A stretch of 64,000 bases of DNA from Plantago major (taxonomy: Eukaryota; Streptophyta; Magnoliopsida; Lamiales; Plantaginaceae): contig JAIFAC010000244.1 of NCBI GenBank assembly GCA_026545765.1, positions 62,001 to 126,000 on the forward strand, given 5' to 3'. Positions within the stretch are counted from its first letter, which is position 1; the number at the start of each line of letters is the position of its first letter. Position numbers and translations under genes: made by a program. This document shows, in pieces, positions 1 to 11,326 of the stretch. A model generated the notes under the pieces. The model saw only the letters and a list, made by a program, of their open reading frames with translations, was not told the origin of the DNA and searched no databases.

Positions 1-1130
1 AAACTAAGGACAAAGCGACAAGAAAGATAGAAGAATCTTCAAGAAGCCGTAAAGCTTTGTTAATCAAGAAAGAAAGAAAATCCAAATTCAACCGGATGCT
101 CTAGACGATGAGATGATTCAAGATGACAATTCAGATGACTCAACCTTACCATCACCGTAATTATGTGGAGTTACTCATGATATAATCGACTTCGCCTCAA
201 GAAGAATGAAATGTGGAGTTCAAATTGACTACCCGTACATCTCCAACATAGAAAACCGCCTTATGGCTGATGAGGTAACACATACTTCTTGCTACACTTA
301 TGAAAGTGATGAAGAGGAAACAAAAAATCTAGAAAATCTCAGGAAAGAACTTGACATCTATGAAAGAGAATTTCTAATGATCCGAGCTAGAGCCGAAAAC
401 CTTGAAGAAGAAAAGAATTCTCTTGCAAAGGAAAATTCTCAATTAGTTAAAGTATCTGAAAGAAAGGATGCTGAAAATGCATTTCTCAAAGCTTATTTGA
501 GACTGAAAAGTCACATAAAGAAGCAATGGCTGAATTACAAAAGAAATATGAAGATCTTCTTTCTGAGAACAAGGAACTCAAGAAGAAAGAATTATCTTTT
601 CAATCTTATGCCAAAGCTAGTGACACTCTTACTGAAGTACAATCTTACTTAATAGATCCTTCAGAAAAGAAAGGACTCAATCAATACATGCATGATTGTT
701 CTATCACTCAATAAGAGTAAGGAGAAAAGAACATTTGTAAGTACTCAAAGAAGACGGTTCCCATGCAATCTATAGTATCGTGAAAAGACAAAGATTGTTG
801 ACAAAGGAAAGGCAGCTATGACTAAACCTTTGTGGGAAAAACAAGTCAAAAACAAACTGTTGGTATTGCCTTCGAAAAGAAACACAACACCGAAAAGTGT
901 AAACACCACAAGTTATGTCTCTCAAAAAGGTAGAATTGCAGAGCCGCAAATTCTCCCATGTCACTTTTTCTCGAAAGAAATCGATCAACCAGAGACTAGC
1001 AAAGTCACGAGAAAAGATCTCGATAGCTTCAAGTGCTCAAACGGTATCGCTACAAAGGCATCGGAAAACAACTTGCTCATGAGTACAAGCAGAGCAAGAA
1101 CGATGGTCGAAAGCTAGAATTGCTCAAAGC
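1..1130 (+). pseudogene. gag: Sirevirus A gag, C-terminal coiled-coil part
   Basis: Encodes the part of gag just after the zinc knuckle. It has an acidic stretch, then a long Glu/Lys/Leu-rich heptad region (about 206-652) predicted to form a coiled coil, then a basic segment at 818-1117. The same order is seen in copy C, where this region is one open frame joined to a CCHC knuckle. In A the frame is broken near 500 (the coiled coil continues in another frame at 526-714) and by TAA stops near 47 and 155. At both of those places C reads CAGA where A reads CGTA. Gag forms the particle core; the coiled coil is typical of Sirevirus gag. The start codon lies outside the window. Confidence 0.75.
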
Positions 1131-1289
1131 AATTATCGGCGGAAGTTAAATCAAGCCACCGAAAATCAATGCTGTGGCTAGAAGAAATCAAGGAAGGCTA
1201 AGTTTGTCGAAAGCAAACTCTAAACCCGACAGTATCCGAAGCATCATATGGAGCACCTAGGAACACACAAAGGAAGAAAATAATTTTAC

Positions 1290-1960
1290 TAATGATAACA
1301 TTCATTCAAAAAGAATTCTCCACGATCCTCGCTGACAAAAGCATATTTCAAAGAAACTCATTCAAAATGGATTCCTACCGAAGAACTTTTGATTCGACGG
1401 TTGCCCATCAAAGATATGAGAACCTAATCTCCTGCTTTCGTCAGGTGCGTAATGCTTCCGGACTAAAGCACAATGGCTATTTGATAGTGGATGCGAAAGC
1501 ACATGACAGAGACAAAGCAACTGTTGATTACAAAGCTTGCAACATGTGACCGTATATCGATTTGTTGAGGAGAATTAAATCCTCTCCGGATTCGCAACGC
1601 CAAATTGGGGACTTTAACAATCACCGACGATTACATGTTAAGGATTTGAAATATAATCTATTTAGCATGAGCCAGCTTTGCGTACAAGGGTTTTACTATA
1701 AAATTCAAAGCTAAATATCGCAAACTAATTGACAATGAGTCAAAGCGCATACCTTTGGTCGGTCGGAAAGGCGCCTTTATGTTGCCGATTGCATCCGCCA
1801 CAATCAAGAATGTCTCATGGTGAGTCAACTGGTCACACGTAAGAGCACCGTTATGGCACGTAAGAATGAGTCACTTGAACTTCAAAACTCAATAGACTTG
1901 CCAAGAAAGAGTTAGTGGTTGGTCTTCCGTAACATCTTTCGTAAAGGATGGTATCTGCTC
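1290..1960 (+). pseudogene. pol: Sirevirus A pre-integrase (GAG_pre-integrs-like) region
   Basis: Short frame pieces match the segment between protease and integrase in copia polyproteins. The most recognisable is a KDLKYNLFSMSQLC-type stretch near 1633-1682, which in the family follows the protease and precedes the HHCC zinc finger of integrase. A glycine/tyrosine-rich piece (1358-1549) lies just upstream, where protease would be expected, but I cannot see a convincing D-S/T-G active site. The region is heavily interrupted. The counterpart in copy C is about 39600-40140. Confidence 0.5.
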
Positions 1961-2019
1961 ACTGGCCGATGGGGAAACAATCTAAGATCTCTTTCAAGTC
2001 CAAAATCGTACACTTAGTT

Positions 2020-2760
2020 GTTAGACCACCGCAACTTTTACACATGGATCTATTTGAATCATCTCAGAATTAGTTATGCAGAAAGAAGTATGGTCCGTTG
2101 TTGTAGATGACTTCTCAAGATTCACTGGGTTGTCTTTCCAAACACAACTGATGCCGTGGTGGAGATACCAAACTTCAAAAAGCTTGAAGTCATGAAAATG
2201 ACAAGGTATCTCGCAATCGTAATGCACTATGGTACGAAGTTTGTCAACTAGTACATAAAGGAGTTTTGTACCGCAAAGGTATACAACACCAACTTTCCTC
2301 TCAGAAGAACACCTCAACAAAATGGTGTTGCGTAAAGGAAAACAGAACCCTTAAAGAAGTCGCAAGGACAATGCTAATACATCAAATAAGTGAAATTTAT
2401 TGGGTTGAAGTCAGAACACAAATTGTTACACTCGTAATGTATGCTTGATAAACAAACACCATGACAGACCCCTATGAAATCTTGGTTGGTAGACCCTAAT
2501 ATCAATCATCCGAGAGTATTTGGTTGTAGATGTTTTGTTCTAAACAATGGGAAAGATTATCCGAGAACATTTCAACTAAAGGCGTATGAAGGTGTTTTTC
2601 GCTATTCCACAAACAACAAAGCTTACAGAGTATACAACAAAAGAACAAAGAAAATTGAGAAATCAGCCCATGTCAGATTCTATGAAGGAAATAAGAAAAC
2701 ACCTCCTATTGATGAACTCTCGAAGGTTCAAAGAATTATTATCGAGGGACTCTAAAGAAG
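2020..2760 (+). pseudogene. pol: Sirevirus A integrase (rve core and C-terminal part)
   Basis: Integrase inserts the cDNA copy into host DNA. Pieces of the rve core are readable across several frames: the segment around 2090-2260, the TEFVNQ-like segment near 2230-2260, and a C-terminal piece at 2474-2755 with the conserved copia motifs RVFGCRCFVLN and KAYRVYNKRTKKIEKS. In copy C the second catalytic Asp lies in a TDHGTEF context; in A the matching codon reads Tyr (near 2225). The block has multiple frameshifts and stops, so no active enzyme can be made from this sequence as written. Confidence 0.7.
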
Positions 2761-3190
2761 AATCCTCGTAAAGGAGAAACATCACTATGGAAAGTGAGGA
2801 TGACTCGACGAGAAAAGCTTGAAAAGCCTAGTAACAACAAGACGACTCATACATGATGAGGAATTTCCATGAGTCTTCCGTAAATGGAACAGTTATCGAG
2901 AACCTTCATCATGAAGAGGTATCTCAAATTAAGAATGTCAAATGCATGTTCCGTATATCTCTAACATCAAAAAGTGTCGATATCAATGACATTTCCCATA
3001 TGTCAGATATCTCAGATACTGAAAATGTATCAAATCAAAATCTTAGTGATTCACATTCAGATCACCTGGATATTGATCCTACTAGCACTAAACCTATGAT
3101 GAAATGGATCAAAGATCATCCTACAAATGATATAATCGACCAATTAATCGTGGTGTTAGGACTAGAGAGCAATAGAAAATGCTAACTCTC
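2761..3190 (+). pseudogene. pol: Linker between integrase and reverse transcriptase, Sirevirus A
   Basis: A Ser/Asp/His-rich, low-complexity stretch (2853-3185 is one open piece) with no catalytic motif. In copia polyproteins this position is a variable hydrophilic linker between the integrase C-terminus and the reverse transcriptase. It ends in a motif containing HPTNDIIDQ, close to the HP..IIG motif that normally precedes the RT domain. Confidence 0.55.
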
Positions 3191-4711
3191 TTCGATGTTT
3201 CATCTCAATATCGAACCTAAAATATAGAAGAAGCATTAGGAGACCAAGACCGATCTCCGCAATGCAAGAAGAGTCGATCAATTTGAGAGAAACAAAGTCC
3301 GAAACTAGTTCCATTTATAGAAGGAATATCCGTGATTGGAACTAAATGGGTTTTCGTAAACAAGATGAATGAATCGTGAAATAACCGTAAACAAAGCAAG
3401 ATTGGTTGCCAAGGATTTACCTGCATCAAGGCTTAGATTTTGACGAGTCATATGCACCAGCCATGATTGGATGCAATAAGACTTTTTCTAGCCTTGCAGC
3501 TCATAAAGATTTCAAAGTTTATCGATGGATGTCAAAAGTGCATTCTTAAACGGTGAACTTGCGTAAGAAGTTTACGCTGAGCAACCACCGGCTTTGGAGT
3601 TTCCTCGTAAAGTAGAATGGTCTATAAACCATGTAAAGCTCAGATGGATCAAACAGCTCCAAGAGCATGGTATGACACTTTGGCCAAATACCTTCCGGAA
3701 AGTGGTTTCAAGAAAGGTGAAGTTGATAAAACTTTATTTACCTTAAATCATGATGGGAAACTACTTAGTTCAAGTATATGTTGATGACATCATATTTGGA
3801 TCTAAGGACAAGCAACTTTGTAATGACTTTGCAAATCTCATGAAAAGCAAGTTTGAGATGAGCATGATGGGAGAAATGAATTATTTCCAGATTGCAAGTC
3901 AAGCAACTTAATGATGGAATATTCATTAGTCAAACAAAGTATGCAAAAGATATGCTCACAAATTCAATCTTAAGCCTTCTAAAAGAATGCTAAGATACCT
4001 ATGAGCATTGGAACCAAAATGACCTATACCGAATCGCATAAGAGTGTTGAAGAACATAAGTATAGGAAATTGATAGTTCACTACTTTACCTCACCGCAAG
4101 TAGACTCGATATTCAATATGCCGCTGGAGTATGTGCTAGATTTCGCATAAATCCAATGCAAACACACTACAACATTGCTATGAAAATATTAAGGTATGTA
4201 AAGGGTACAGAGATGTAGGATTGTGGTATCCTAAAGAAAGTGGATCGAGTTTAGCCGGGTACTCGCCGATTATGCCGGATCATCGCCGATAGGAAAAGCA
4301 CCTCAGAACTTGTCAGCCTGGTACTAGACTTATCTCATGGTTTAGCAAGAAGCAAAACTCAATTGCAACTTCTACCACGTAGGTCAATATATTGTCCGTT
4401 GTTGTGCAACACAAATTCTGTGGATACAACAACAACTTAAAGACTATGGACTCGATGAGAAGAAAACTCCCATTTTCTGTGATAACACAAGTGCTATTGT
4501 GATTACACAGAATCCTAAATTTCATGCCAGAACAAAGCACATTGATGTTAGACATCACTTCATCAGAGACCATGTTGAAAAAGGCAATATAGAGATACTC
4601 AAGATTGGCACTGAAGACCAACTTGCAGATATCTTCACTAAGCCACTACAAGAAAGTAGATTCTTAGCCTTAAGACATAGTCTTGGACTAATGGAACTAC
4701 CAATAAACTGA
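3191..4711 (+). pseudogene. pol: Sirevirus A reverse transcriptase and RNase H
   Basis: The RT (RVT_2-type) starts near 3310, where IGTKWVFVNKMNE can be read. The active-site Tyr-Val-Asp-Asp is intact at 3777-3788. RNase H follows from about 4200 and ends with the copia C-terminus TKPLQESRFLALRHSLG, with a stop at 4709-4711. Several one-base shifts and stops break the frame (around 3370, 3560, 3765, 3900, 4070, 4215). Copy C has the same region largely open at 37073-37858. This enzyme pair copies the element RNA into DNA and removes the RNA strand. Confidence 0.8.
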
Positions 4712-5487
4712 AAAAGTTCAGTTATCTGGAACGGCCAACCAGAGAAGAGGTATCTGGAACGGGAATCCAGAAAAGAGAAAAGAGAAATCTGGAACGGGTA
4801 TCCAGAAGTCAAAAAGGCTAAAGAGCAAAAAGATAGCTTAAGATCTCTGAGATGGGAACTCAGATATCTGAATCACTCTATGAACGGAGAACACAAAAGA
4901 GAATAGTATCTGCAGTCAACTACTCTCTTGAAACTCGCATTATTTCTATCTTGATGAAAAACTTGGAAAAATCCTAAGTATAAGACAGATTCAGATGCTA
5001 AAGGTCCTTGGTCATACAGAATTGTGATTCAGATAGCAAGTCGCCAAAATTCATTAAATGGGCACAATTACACTTGTTGATTGTGATCATTGCTGAAGAA
5101 GCAATGGTGACCCTTGATGAAGTTAAGCGATTGATCTGTACGGTGGAAATTAATTCACAGTAAATAGTGGACTGTTGAAATTCAGACATGGCCCACTAAG
5201 CATTTAATGCCGAACTAGCTTTTGCTCACGCCTGTTTGTAAATCATGACACGCATACACAAAATCAGTTTGTATGTATTTGTCTGCTGGGATTCAACTAT
5301 ATATATGGGATTTTGGCAAATGAAATCACTTTTGCCTAATCCAAATTTCATCTTGCACAAAATAGCAAATCCTTCTCGATTCTCTCCAAACCCTCTACAA
5401 TCTCTACAAATCAAGATTAAGTTTTTCTGAAAAGAATCACTGAATCAAATCTCTTTCAAACATCAAATCCCTACACTATATAAAGAG
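4712..5487 (+). other. Spacer between pol and the additional gene, Sirevirus A
   Basis: About 780 bp without coding signal. The first 100 bp hold a short direct repeat around CTGGAACGGG. An exact CAGATATCTG palindrome is at 4861-4870. The last part has an AT-rich TATATATA stretch near 5288 and CTATATAAAG at 5476-5485, the latter only two bases before the next ATG and therefore too close to be its TATA box. The inverted counterpart in copy C is 35936-36741. Confidence 0.6.
4725..4812 (+). repeat. Short direct repeats after pol (TATCTGGAACGGG units)
   Basis: Three units of about 27-40 bp, each with the core ATCTGGAACGG followed by an ATCCAG or ACCAG and an AGA-rich linker. The core and the ATCCAG half make an imperfect inverted repeat (CTGGAAC...ATCCAG). 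Copy C has the same array at about 36640-36730 on the opposite strand. Confidence 0.7.
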
Positions 5488-7362
5488 ATGGCCTCCAAGA
5501 ACACTTCAACACAGAAATCCCAATCCTCCACTGCTGAAAAGCAAGCACCAGAGTTAGTTATTGTAAACAATCGACTGGTAGGAGTTTTTAATCCCACCAT
5601 CGACTTCAAGTCACAAAATGATTTGGGGTGGTGCCATGGTTAATTGAGGAATACCTCACTGCTGCAATAGAAAACCAAACTGACATAAAATTGATTCTTG
5701 ACATGCTTGAAAAGGCACAAATCAAGGGTTTTCTATCCGCCTTCAAGTGAAATTTCATCACCGATGTGTTGGAATTTTACAACAACTCCGTGATTATTTC
5801 CGTATCCAAGGCACTGAAATAGTGTCTATCAAAACCTCAGTCCAAGGAAAGGAAACCCTTATGGACTTAACAACCTTCTGTAAGTTGTTTGAGGTTCAAA
5901 ATCTTGGAAAGGATTTTGAAATAAACACCAAGGATGATGAACTCCTTGAAGGTGTTAAAGAACTTTACAGTGACGTGTGTGATCTTGAAAAATCAGATAC
6001 ATCCACTGAGTTCAAGCTTGCTGACATCCCAACCGTACATCCGTTGGTTCACCGATGTACCGCTTGCATTCTTCACAGATGCTTTGATGGTCTACAAGGA
6101 GGTGCTGACCAGATAAGCCAAGAACGATGGATCATGATGTTCTTGCTGAATCAACAAGACAAAAGGCTGGAAAACCCTTTTAATTGGGGAAAGTACGCCT
6201 TCATGAAATTCGTGAAGAAGATTCAAGGCTTCGAGCCTAAAATTGTCAAAGGACTAGCTGAGCCAAAGGCAACAGTAGGCTATGGTCTGAAGATATGCTA
6301 CTTGCTGGAAAAGCTTGGCATTGAGCTCAGAGAGACGGCATAAATAGCCAACAGTAACTTACTCTACAAATATGAGTATACAAATCGACGAAAAAGGTTA
6401 CCGGGTCTCGTAAAGGTCCTAAGAAGCGAAAATCAAAAGATATCTCAAGAAAAGGTTATACTAAGAAGCCCGTAACTTCAAGAAAGAAGTCTCACGGCAA
6501 ATCGTAAGACACACCCAAAGAGGTTGTCAATCTCGATATCCGCAGCATTGCCGATGAACCGATAATGGCGTATGAACTCATCAATGCCGCAAAAGAGTTG
6601 TCAACCATCAACAAGTAGACTCAAAGAAGAGAAAGTGTTTTCGTAAATGTTATGACTAATGCGTAAAGCCTGCCGATGAACTCATAAATGCCGCCAAGAG
6701 TGGTGAAAAGCACTAAGCCCCATCTCAGTAAACCGCAGGAATAATGGACCAATCGGGCCCCAATGTCGATGAGAGCTCGACGATGAAGATGATGAACTAG
6801 TCATCTCTCAAGTCCTAGAAAGAACAAAGAGGGCTAAGGTTATCAAAAAGTAACCGTGATAAGGTATCTCAAGAAGAACCTACACCACAAAGTTGTCAAC
6901 CTATAGCAAAAGTTGTTGGTGCAAACACATCATCAGGGAATGTCTCTCTTGCACAACTTCAAAAAGCCCTGATGAGTGGTATTTTGGTGCTGGCAGATGC
7001 TGATGGAAATGCCACATCTAAAAATCTGGAAGAACACTCTACTGATCAATCTCTTGCTTCCAGACAACCACAACAACCACAACAGCCACAAGTGGTTGAT
7101 GAAATGGTAAATGAACTCCATTTTGAATTACCAAAGAATACAAGATGTCAAGAAAATCAGAATTGAAAGTTCCCAACTCAATGAGAGGGATCAAACCGAG
7201 ACATCTACTCGTAATGATCAACTGTGGGAGGCAACCGAGTCAGATACTCAGGAAAGGTGTGAAGTACCAGAAACTTCAAACAAAGAAACTGCACTGGGAC
7301 AAGACGACCAATGTATAGAAAGGTCACAAGTTCCAGAGACCAATCAGCCTGAAACTGCTCAG

Positions 7363-7445
7363 GTAAATGACTGGTTTAAATCTTACCTTGTGAAAAATTT
7401 TATACTTATAAATCTTGTTACCTCATAAGAATTTCTTTGTTACAG
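7363..7445 (+). other. Intron 1 of the additional gene (A)
   Basis: Donor CAG|GTAAATGA, acceptor TTTGTTACAG|GCT. It is 83 nt, T-rich and phase 0. The upstream frame is open to the junction and the next exon is in frame. The same intron lies at about 34032-34111 in copy C. Confidence 0.8.
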
Positions 7446-7553
7446 GCTGAGTTAGAAACGCAGAAACAAGAGGAAGCTGAGAAGCCTGCCTCAAATACTT
7501 AAAAAGAGGTTCCTTCAACCTCAACTCTTGAGAAATCTGAGCCTATCCCACAG

Positions 7554-7629
7554 GTAAATGATTCTTAAAGAGAACTAATTTTTCAGTAAAAATGTTAATG
7601 TGCTCATTCATGTTAAATGTTTCTAACAG
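7554..7629 (+). other. Intron 2 of the additional gene (A)
   Basis: Donor CAG|GTAAATGA, acceptor TTTCTAACAG|GCT. It is 76 nt and phase 0. The exon before it (7446-7553) is exactly 36 codons with one TAA; the exon after it (7630-7731) is exactly 34 codons and open. Confidence 0.8.
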
Positions 7630-7731
7630 GCTCCAACTGAGATGGAAGAAGATAAGGCAGAAATGCCAGAGACAAACCCAGAAACCAACAAGGTTTCTGA
7701 AGAACACATCACTGAGCCTTCAAACTTGAAG

Positions 7732-7826
7732 GTATATGACAATCAAGTGACATGTATTCTTCATCTTGGGTTATCCTTTATCTCTTATAATATCCAATAC
7801 TTTCTACTTACAAAGCTATTTCGTAG
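7732..7826 (+). other. Intron 3 of the additional gene (A)
   Basis: Donor AAG|GTATATGA. The acceptor reads TTTCGTAG, about 95 nt on. Phase 0 at the donor. The acceptor in A and C is distorted at the CAG, like other CAG sites in the window, so its exact end is uncertain by a few bases. Confidence 0.7.
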
Positions 7827-7953
7827 TAGAAATGCAAGGATAAAGTTACATTTCCCGATCAATGGAAATTGATGAAGCCCCAAGGCAAAGATCACTGAAA
7901 GAACACGAATCGCACAAGTTTCGAGAAAATGAATCTGAGCTTCTGCTGAGGAA

Positions 7954-8037
7954 GTAAGTAGCTCAAATCGTAATTCATTAAAAGCATATTTATGCATAGA
8001 TTCTTTCAACTATTTCCTAAGTATTGTATTTTCTCGT
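7954..8037 (+). other. Intron 4 of the additional gene (A)
   Basis: Donor GAA|GTAAGTAG. The acceptor region reads TTTTCTCGTG just before TTCAAGAAAGAAAGG; copy C has TCTCAG|GTTCAAG at the same place (33434). About 84 nt. Confidence 0.7.
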
Positions 8038-8152
8038 GTTCAAGAAAGAAAGGTTGATGAGGACCGACTTCCAAGTCTCAACCTCACAACAAGATATCCG
8101 AGACACCAATTGTCTCAAGAGAACAAGTATCCGAGCCCCAAGTACTTACTGT

Positions 8153-8230
8153 GTAACTCGTAAACTAAACTACACTTCTACTCAGATATCTACAAAAGTT
8201 TTGAAGCTCACTCAAAACTCTTTCTTTCAG
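8153..8230 (+). other. Intron 5 of the additional gene (A)
   Basis: The acceptor is a strong CTTTCTTTCAG followed by CTCAAACAG. The donor is GTAACTCG; copy C has ACTCAG|GTAACTCAG. It is 78 nt in both copies and phase 0 in C. Confidence 0.8.
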
Positions 8231-10939
8231 CTCAAACAGATGCAAAGGTGTTCCCATTAAAGAAACAAGGACCTACTTCACTTCTTCAAAGCTCACACCG
8301 CCAAAGCATATTCAATGCTTCAATAAATGGCGTAGTTAAGGTGCTCGATCTCTCCGAAATATTGAGAATCACCGATCAACCAACCGACGAAAGCACGAGC
8401 TCTTGACCGAAACTTATGTCCAAGCAATGTTCCCTGTAACAATATACAAAGTACTCTACTACATAAGGACTTTCCAGAAGTGGCGATAGTTTGATACATG
8501 CCTTTGAACAGCAGATGGTCGACAAGATTACAGATGGCATTCAAGCCGCCCCCGCCTGCATCGCAATTTATACCTTCCAACAAGAAGTTAATGGGCGTAA
8601 GATCACTATCCTAAGTGATCAATCTTGTATCTCAAGATGATGAGGAGGAAGAAATGAATGAAAATTACTTTGATGAACCTCCCACCCACCATCACCAAGA
8701 GGATGATAATGACAAAAGGATGATGATGATGCCCCGCACTGTGGACCGGAGGAATTTCACAGAGAAACAATGCCTCACCGCCGAGAAGCAAACCGAGAAG
8801 ACATCACGTAAATCTCCGCCTTCATCACCTCGTAAATCTACTCATCCATCTTCTAACCAACACGCAGCTTATCAACAAGTAGTCGATCCTTCAAGAAACA
8901 AATCGTAAAATACTAAACACTCAAACTAGATCGCTTCAACTCGCATAACCGCTGAAGAAGAACAATGCCCATCTTCAATCGAAGATCAAATAGCTAAATC
9001 CAGATAAGATTGATCAACTACAAGATCTATACTTAGAAGAAATGATTGCTTACTCAAGTTAAAGACCTACGGATGTCAGTAAAAGATCACCAAAGAACTC
9101 GACATCAAGAAGTATTCAAGTCAAGCATGATGCTAAGGCTGCATCATCTTCAAAAGAAGTACCATCCTCCTCCCGTAAAGGAAAGAAACCAATCTCCGAG
9201 ATGGTTGGCGGACTCGACACGATCGATGAAAATGTCCAAGAGGATGAAGATCACCGACTAATCACCGGATGATGAAGAAGACAAGACTTTGGCAGAGCAC
9301 CGCAATGAACATTTAGCGGTTTCTCACCAAAAGGAAGTTGATTGCTCCTACAATATTCAACAAACCGCCAAACGCCCACTCGAATACATGAACAAAAAGC
9401 AATCGCTACTCAACAAGGAGATGTCTTCACGTAACAAGGAAGTAATTGCCTCCGCCCTCCTCGAATGAGAAAATTCACTGAGCTCATCACTCAGAGAACA
9501 ACTAGCATAGTCATTGCTCAGAAAGACCTGGGAATGATAAGGGACGATGATGCGTCTTTAGTTGAAAAAGCTTTCCAAGAGGCAAGTTACACTGCTGGAA
9601 AAGCAGATGCCATCCTAGGCCCATCAAGTAGCTCACCGATAAGGACAATGGACTTATCAAGCAAAATCAGAGCTCAAACCGAACTTCGAAGTTGGTCACC
9701 GCCTATAATTATTTACAAGGGCATTTTGACTCTCTCTCAGATTCCTTTATGAGACTGAGTCAGCCAACAATGAGTAAGGGGGAAAGAAAGTACAAATCAG
9801 GACCTCAAAGTCGGGGGAATGGGAAGAAGGAGATGAAAACAAGAAGAAGAAAAACTTCCCAGCCACCACTCAGAATCAATGAACCCTCCTCAAGCCAAGC
9901 TGGTAAATAGTAACCGCTTCCTTAAACCCAATCAAGGAACCAAATGGTAACAAGGGCCATGGCACGTAAAACCTCCAAGGAGTACCAAGGCTCCAAGGAG
10001 AAGACAAGTTAGGGATTGATGAATCTTCAAGAAGAAGAAGAAGGTCAAATCAAGTCCTGTGGCAATGAAGAAGGTCAGAAACTCTCACAAGATCTAATCT
10101 TGATGATTATGAGGAAACTGATGAAGATGAAGCTCCTCTTCACAGAAAAAGGAAAATTGAAAGCCTAACTGAGCCCATAGCTGCAAAGCCCCTAGCAGCT
10201 AAAACACCCTCTGGAAATACCAAGTCTATCCGTGGTGGTGGTTCTTCAAGCAACAACCCCAAAGAGAATTCAAGATGTAAAAGGAACAGATCGAGAGTCG
10301 AGCAAAGACAAAGTCAACTTCCACTCGTGCGAAGAAGCCAAAATTGAGTATGTGAAGTATGACAATGATTCCTCCGTCAGGTGCATCAATCAAAAGAATG
10401 GCTATTGGATTCTGGAACTGAAGCATCTATTGGTAAATTCAAGATTTCCAGAACCAATCCATAAACAACTCTTGGCATGGAGAAAGAATAAACCTACCTT
10501 GATCAACACCAATCACATCAAAGCATGGTTGGATTTTGAAGTTGTCAAGAGAACTGAAGCCATGAAGAAAGACCTCTCTGATGATTGTCCATATGGAAAG
10601 CCGATGATGTGCACAAAATTCAATATCACAGAATGTGCACAAGACCAAGACTTGTGTGGAACCCTATGAGTCGCTCTATCGATGTAAGATCAATACAAGG
10701 GTGACATCAGATATCTGAAGATTATCTACGAATACTTCAAGCTTTCAGATATCATAATAGAGCATGCCTGGAAGTGGGGAAAGTACCTATGGGTCAAGCA
10801 TTTTGCCAAGAAAAATCCTACCAAAACCTACAAAGAGGTCTGTGGATTTGCCAGAGACACAGAGATGCTCGTCAGAACTCTTCTCTATGATTATTCTGAT
10901 GACATCAAAAGATTTGGAGATAGGAAAATTGCAGATTGA

Positions 10940-11311
10940 TCCATAGAAATACTGTTGAAGACTTGAAGATTGAAGACTTGAAGACTAGTCTATTAGGATG
11001 TTTACTTGAAGCTTGGTTACTCCTGTTGTCCTAATTTACTATGTAGTTTTTGTATTTTTGCTGACTAAGCTTAACTGTATCATGTATTGAAGTTATCTGT
11101 AATCCTTATTTGTAACTTATCTGAAGAACTTACTCTCAGATAGCATTCTATAAAAGATAACTTGTCAGCAAAGATCACACCTTGTGATTTGGTTGATGTC
11201 TACTTTCTGCACTTAATTATATGAATTTGAAGATCTTAAGAAAAGATTAAGTGGTGGATTGTTTCCTCATCCAGATTTGTAATAGGTAAAGATAGTCATC
11301 GTTGACTGATC
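10940..11311 (+). other. 3' untranslated region of Sirevirus A
   Basis: Non-coding stretch between the stop of the additional gene and the polypurine tract. It starts with a GAAGACTT/GAAGATT short direct repeat (10950-10990). No other structure seen. The counterpart in C is 30151-30509 and in E is 59941-60234 plus 63251-63300. Confidence 0.6.
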
Positions 11312-11326
11312 AAAAAGGGGGAAATT
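11312..11326 (+). other. Polypurine tract, Sirevirus A
   Basis: AAAAAGGGGGAAATT directly before the first possible TG start of the 3' LTR. Such a tract primes plus-strand DNA synthesis. The same sequence lies at 30139-30150 in C and 59929-59940 in E, on the opposite strand. Confidence 0.85.

Larger units (their letters stand above)
5488..10939 (+). pseudogene. Sirevirus A additional (env-position) gene with introns
   Basis: A long gene in the position called env-like in Sireviruses. It begins MASKNTSTQKSQSSTAEKQ and ends ...RKIAD. N-terminal domain (5488-6343, one open piece of 198 residues from 5747) has a WGKY..MKFVKK motif. A basic Lys/Arg stretch follows, then Gln/Pro repeats near 7070. 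At 7363-8230 lies a run of short exons and introns. After that come acidic and Ser/Pro segments (8636-8910), a coiled-coil region (about 9000-9900), a basic/acidic segment (9940-10160) and a C-terminal domain (10232-10939) that again has WGKY..VK. No signal peptide or membrane segment is visible, so an envelope role is not supported. Stops are frequent, many in CGTAA contexts. Function unknown. Confidence 0.65.

Noticed and set aside
8615..8908. A separate acidic, His-rich host gene
   Set aside because: It is an internal segment of the additional Sirevirus gene, matched at 32543-32965 in copy C.
5488..10939. A true envelope glycoprotein
   Set aside because: No signal peptide, membrane segment or Cys-rich ectodomain is visible; only the position is env-like.
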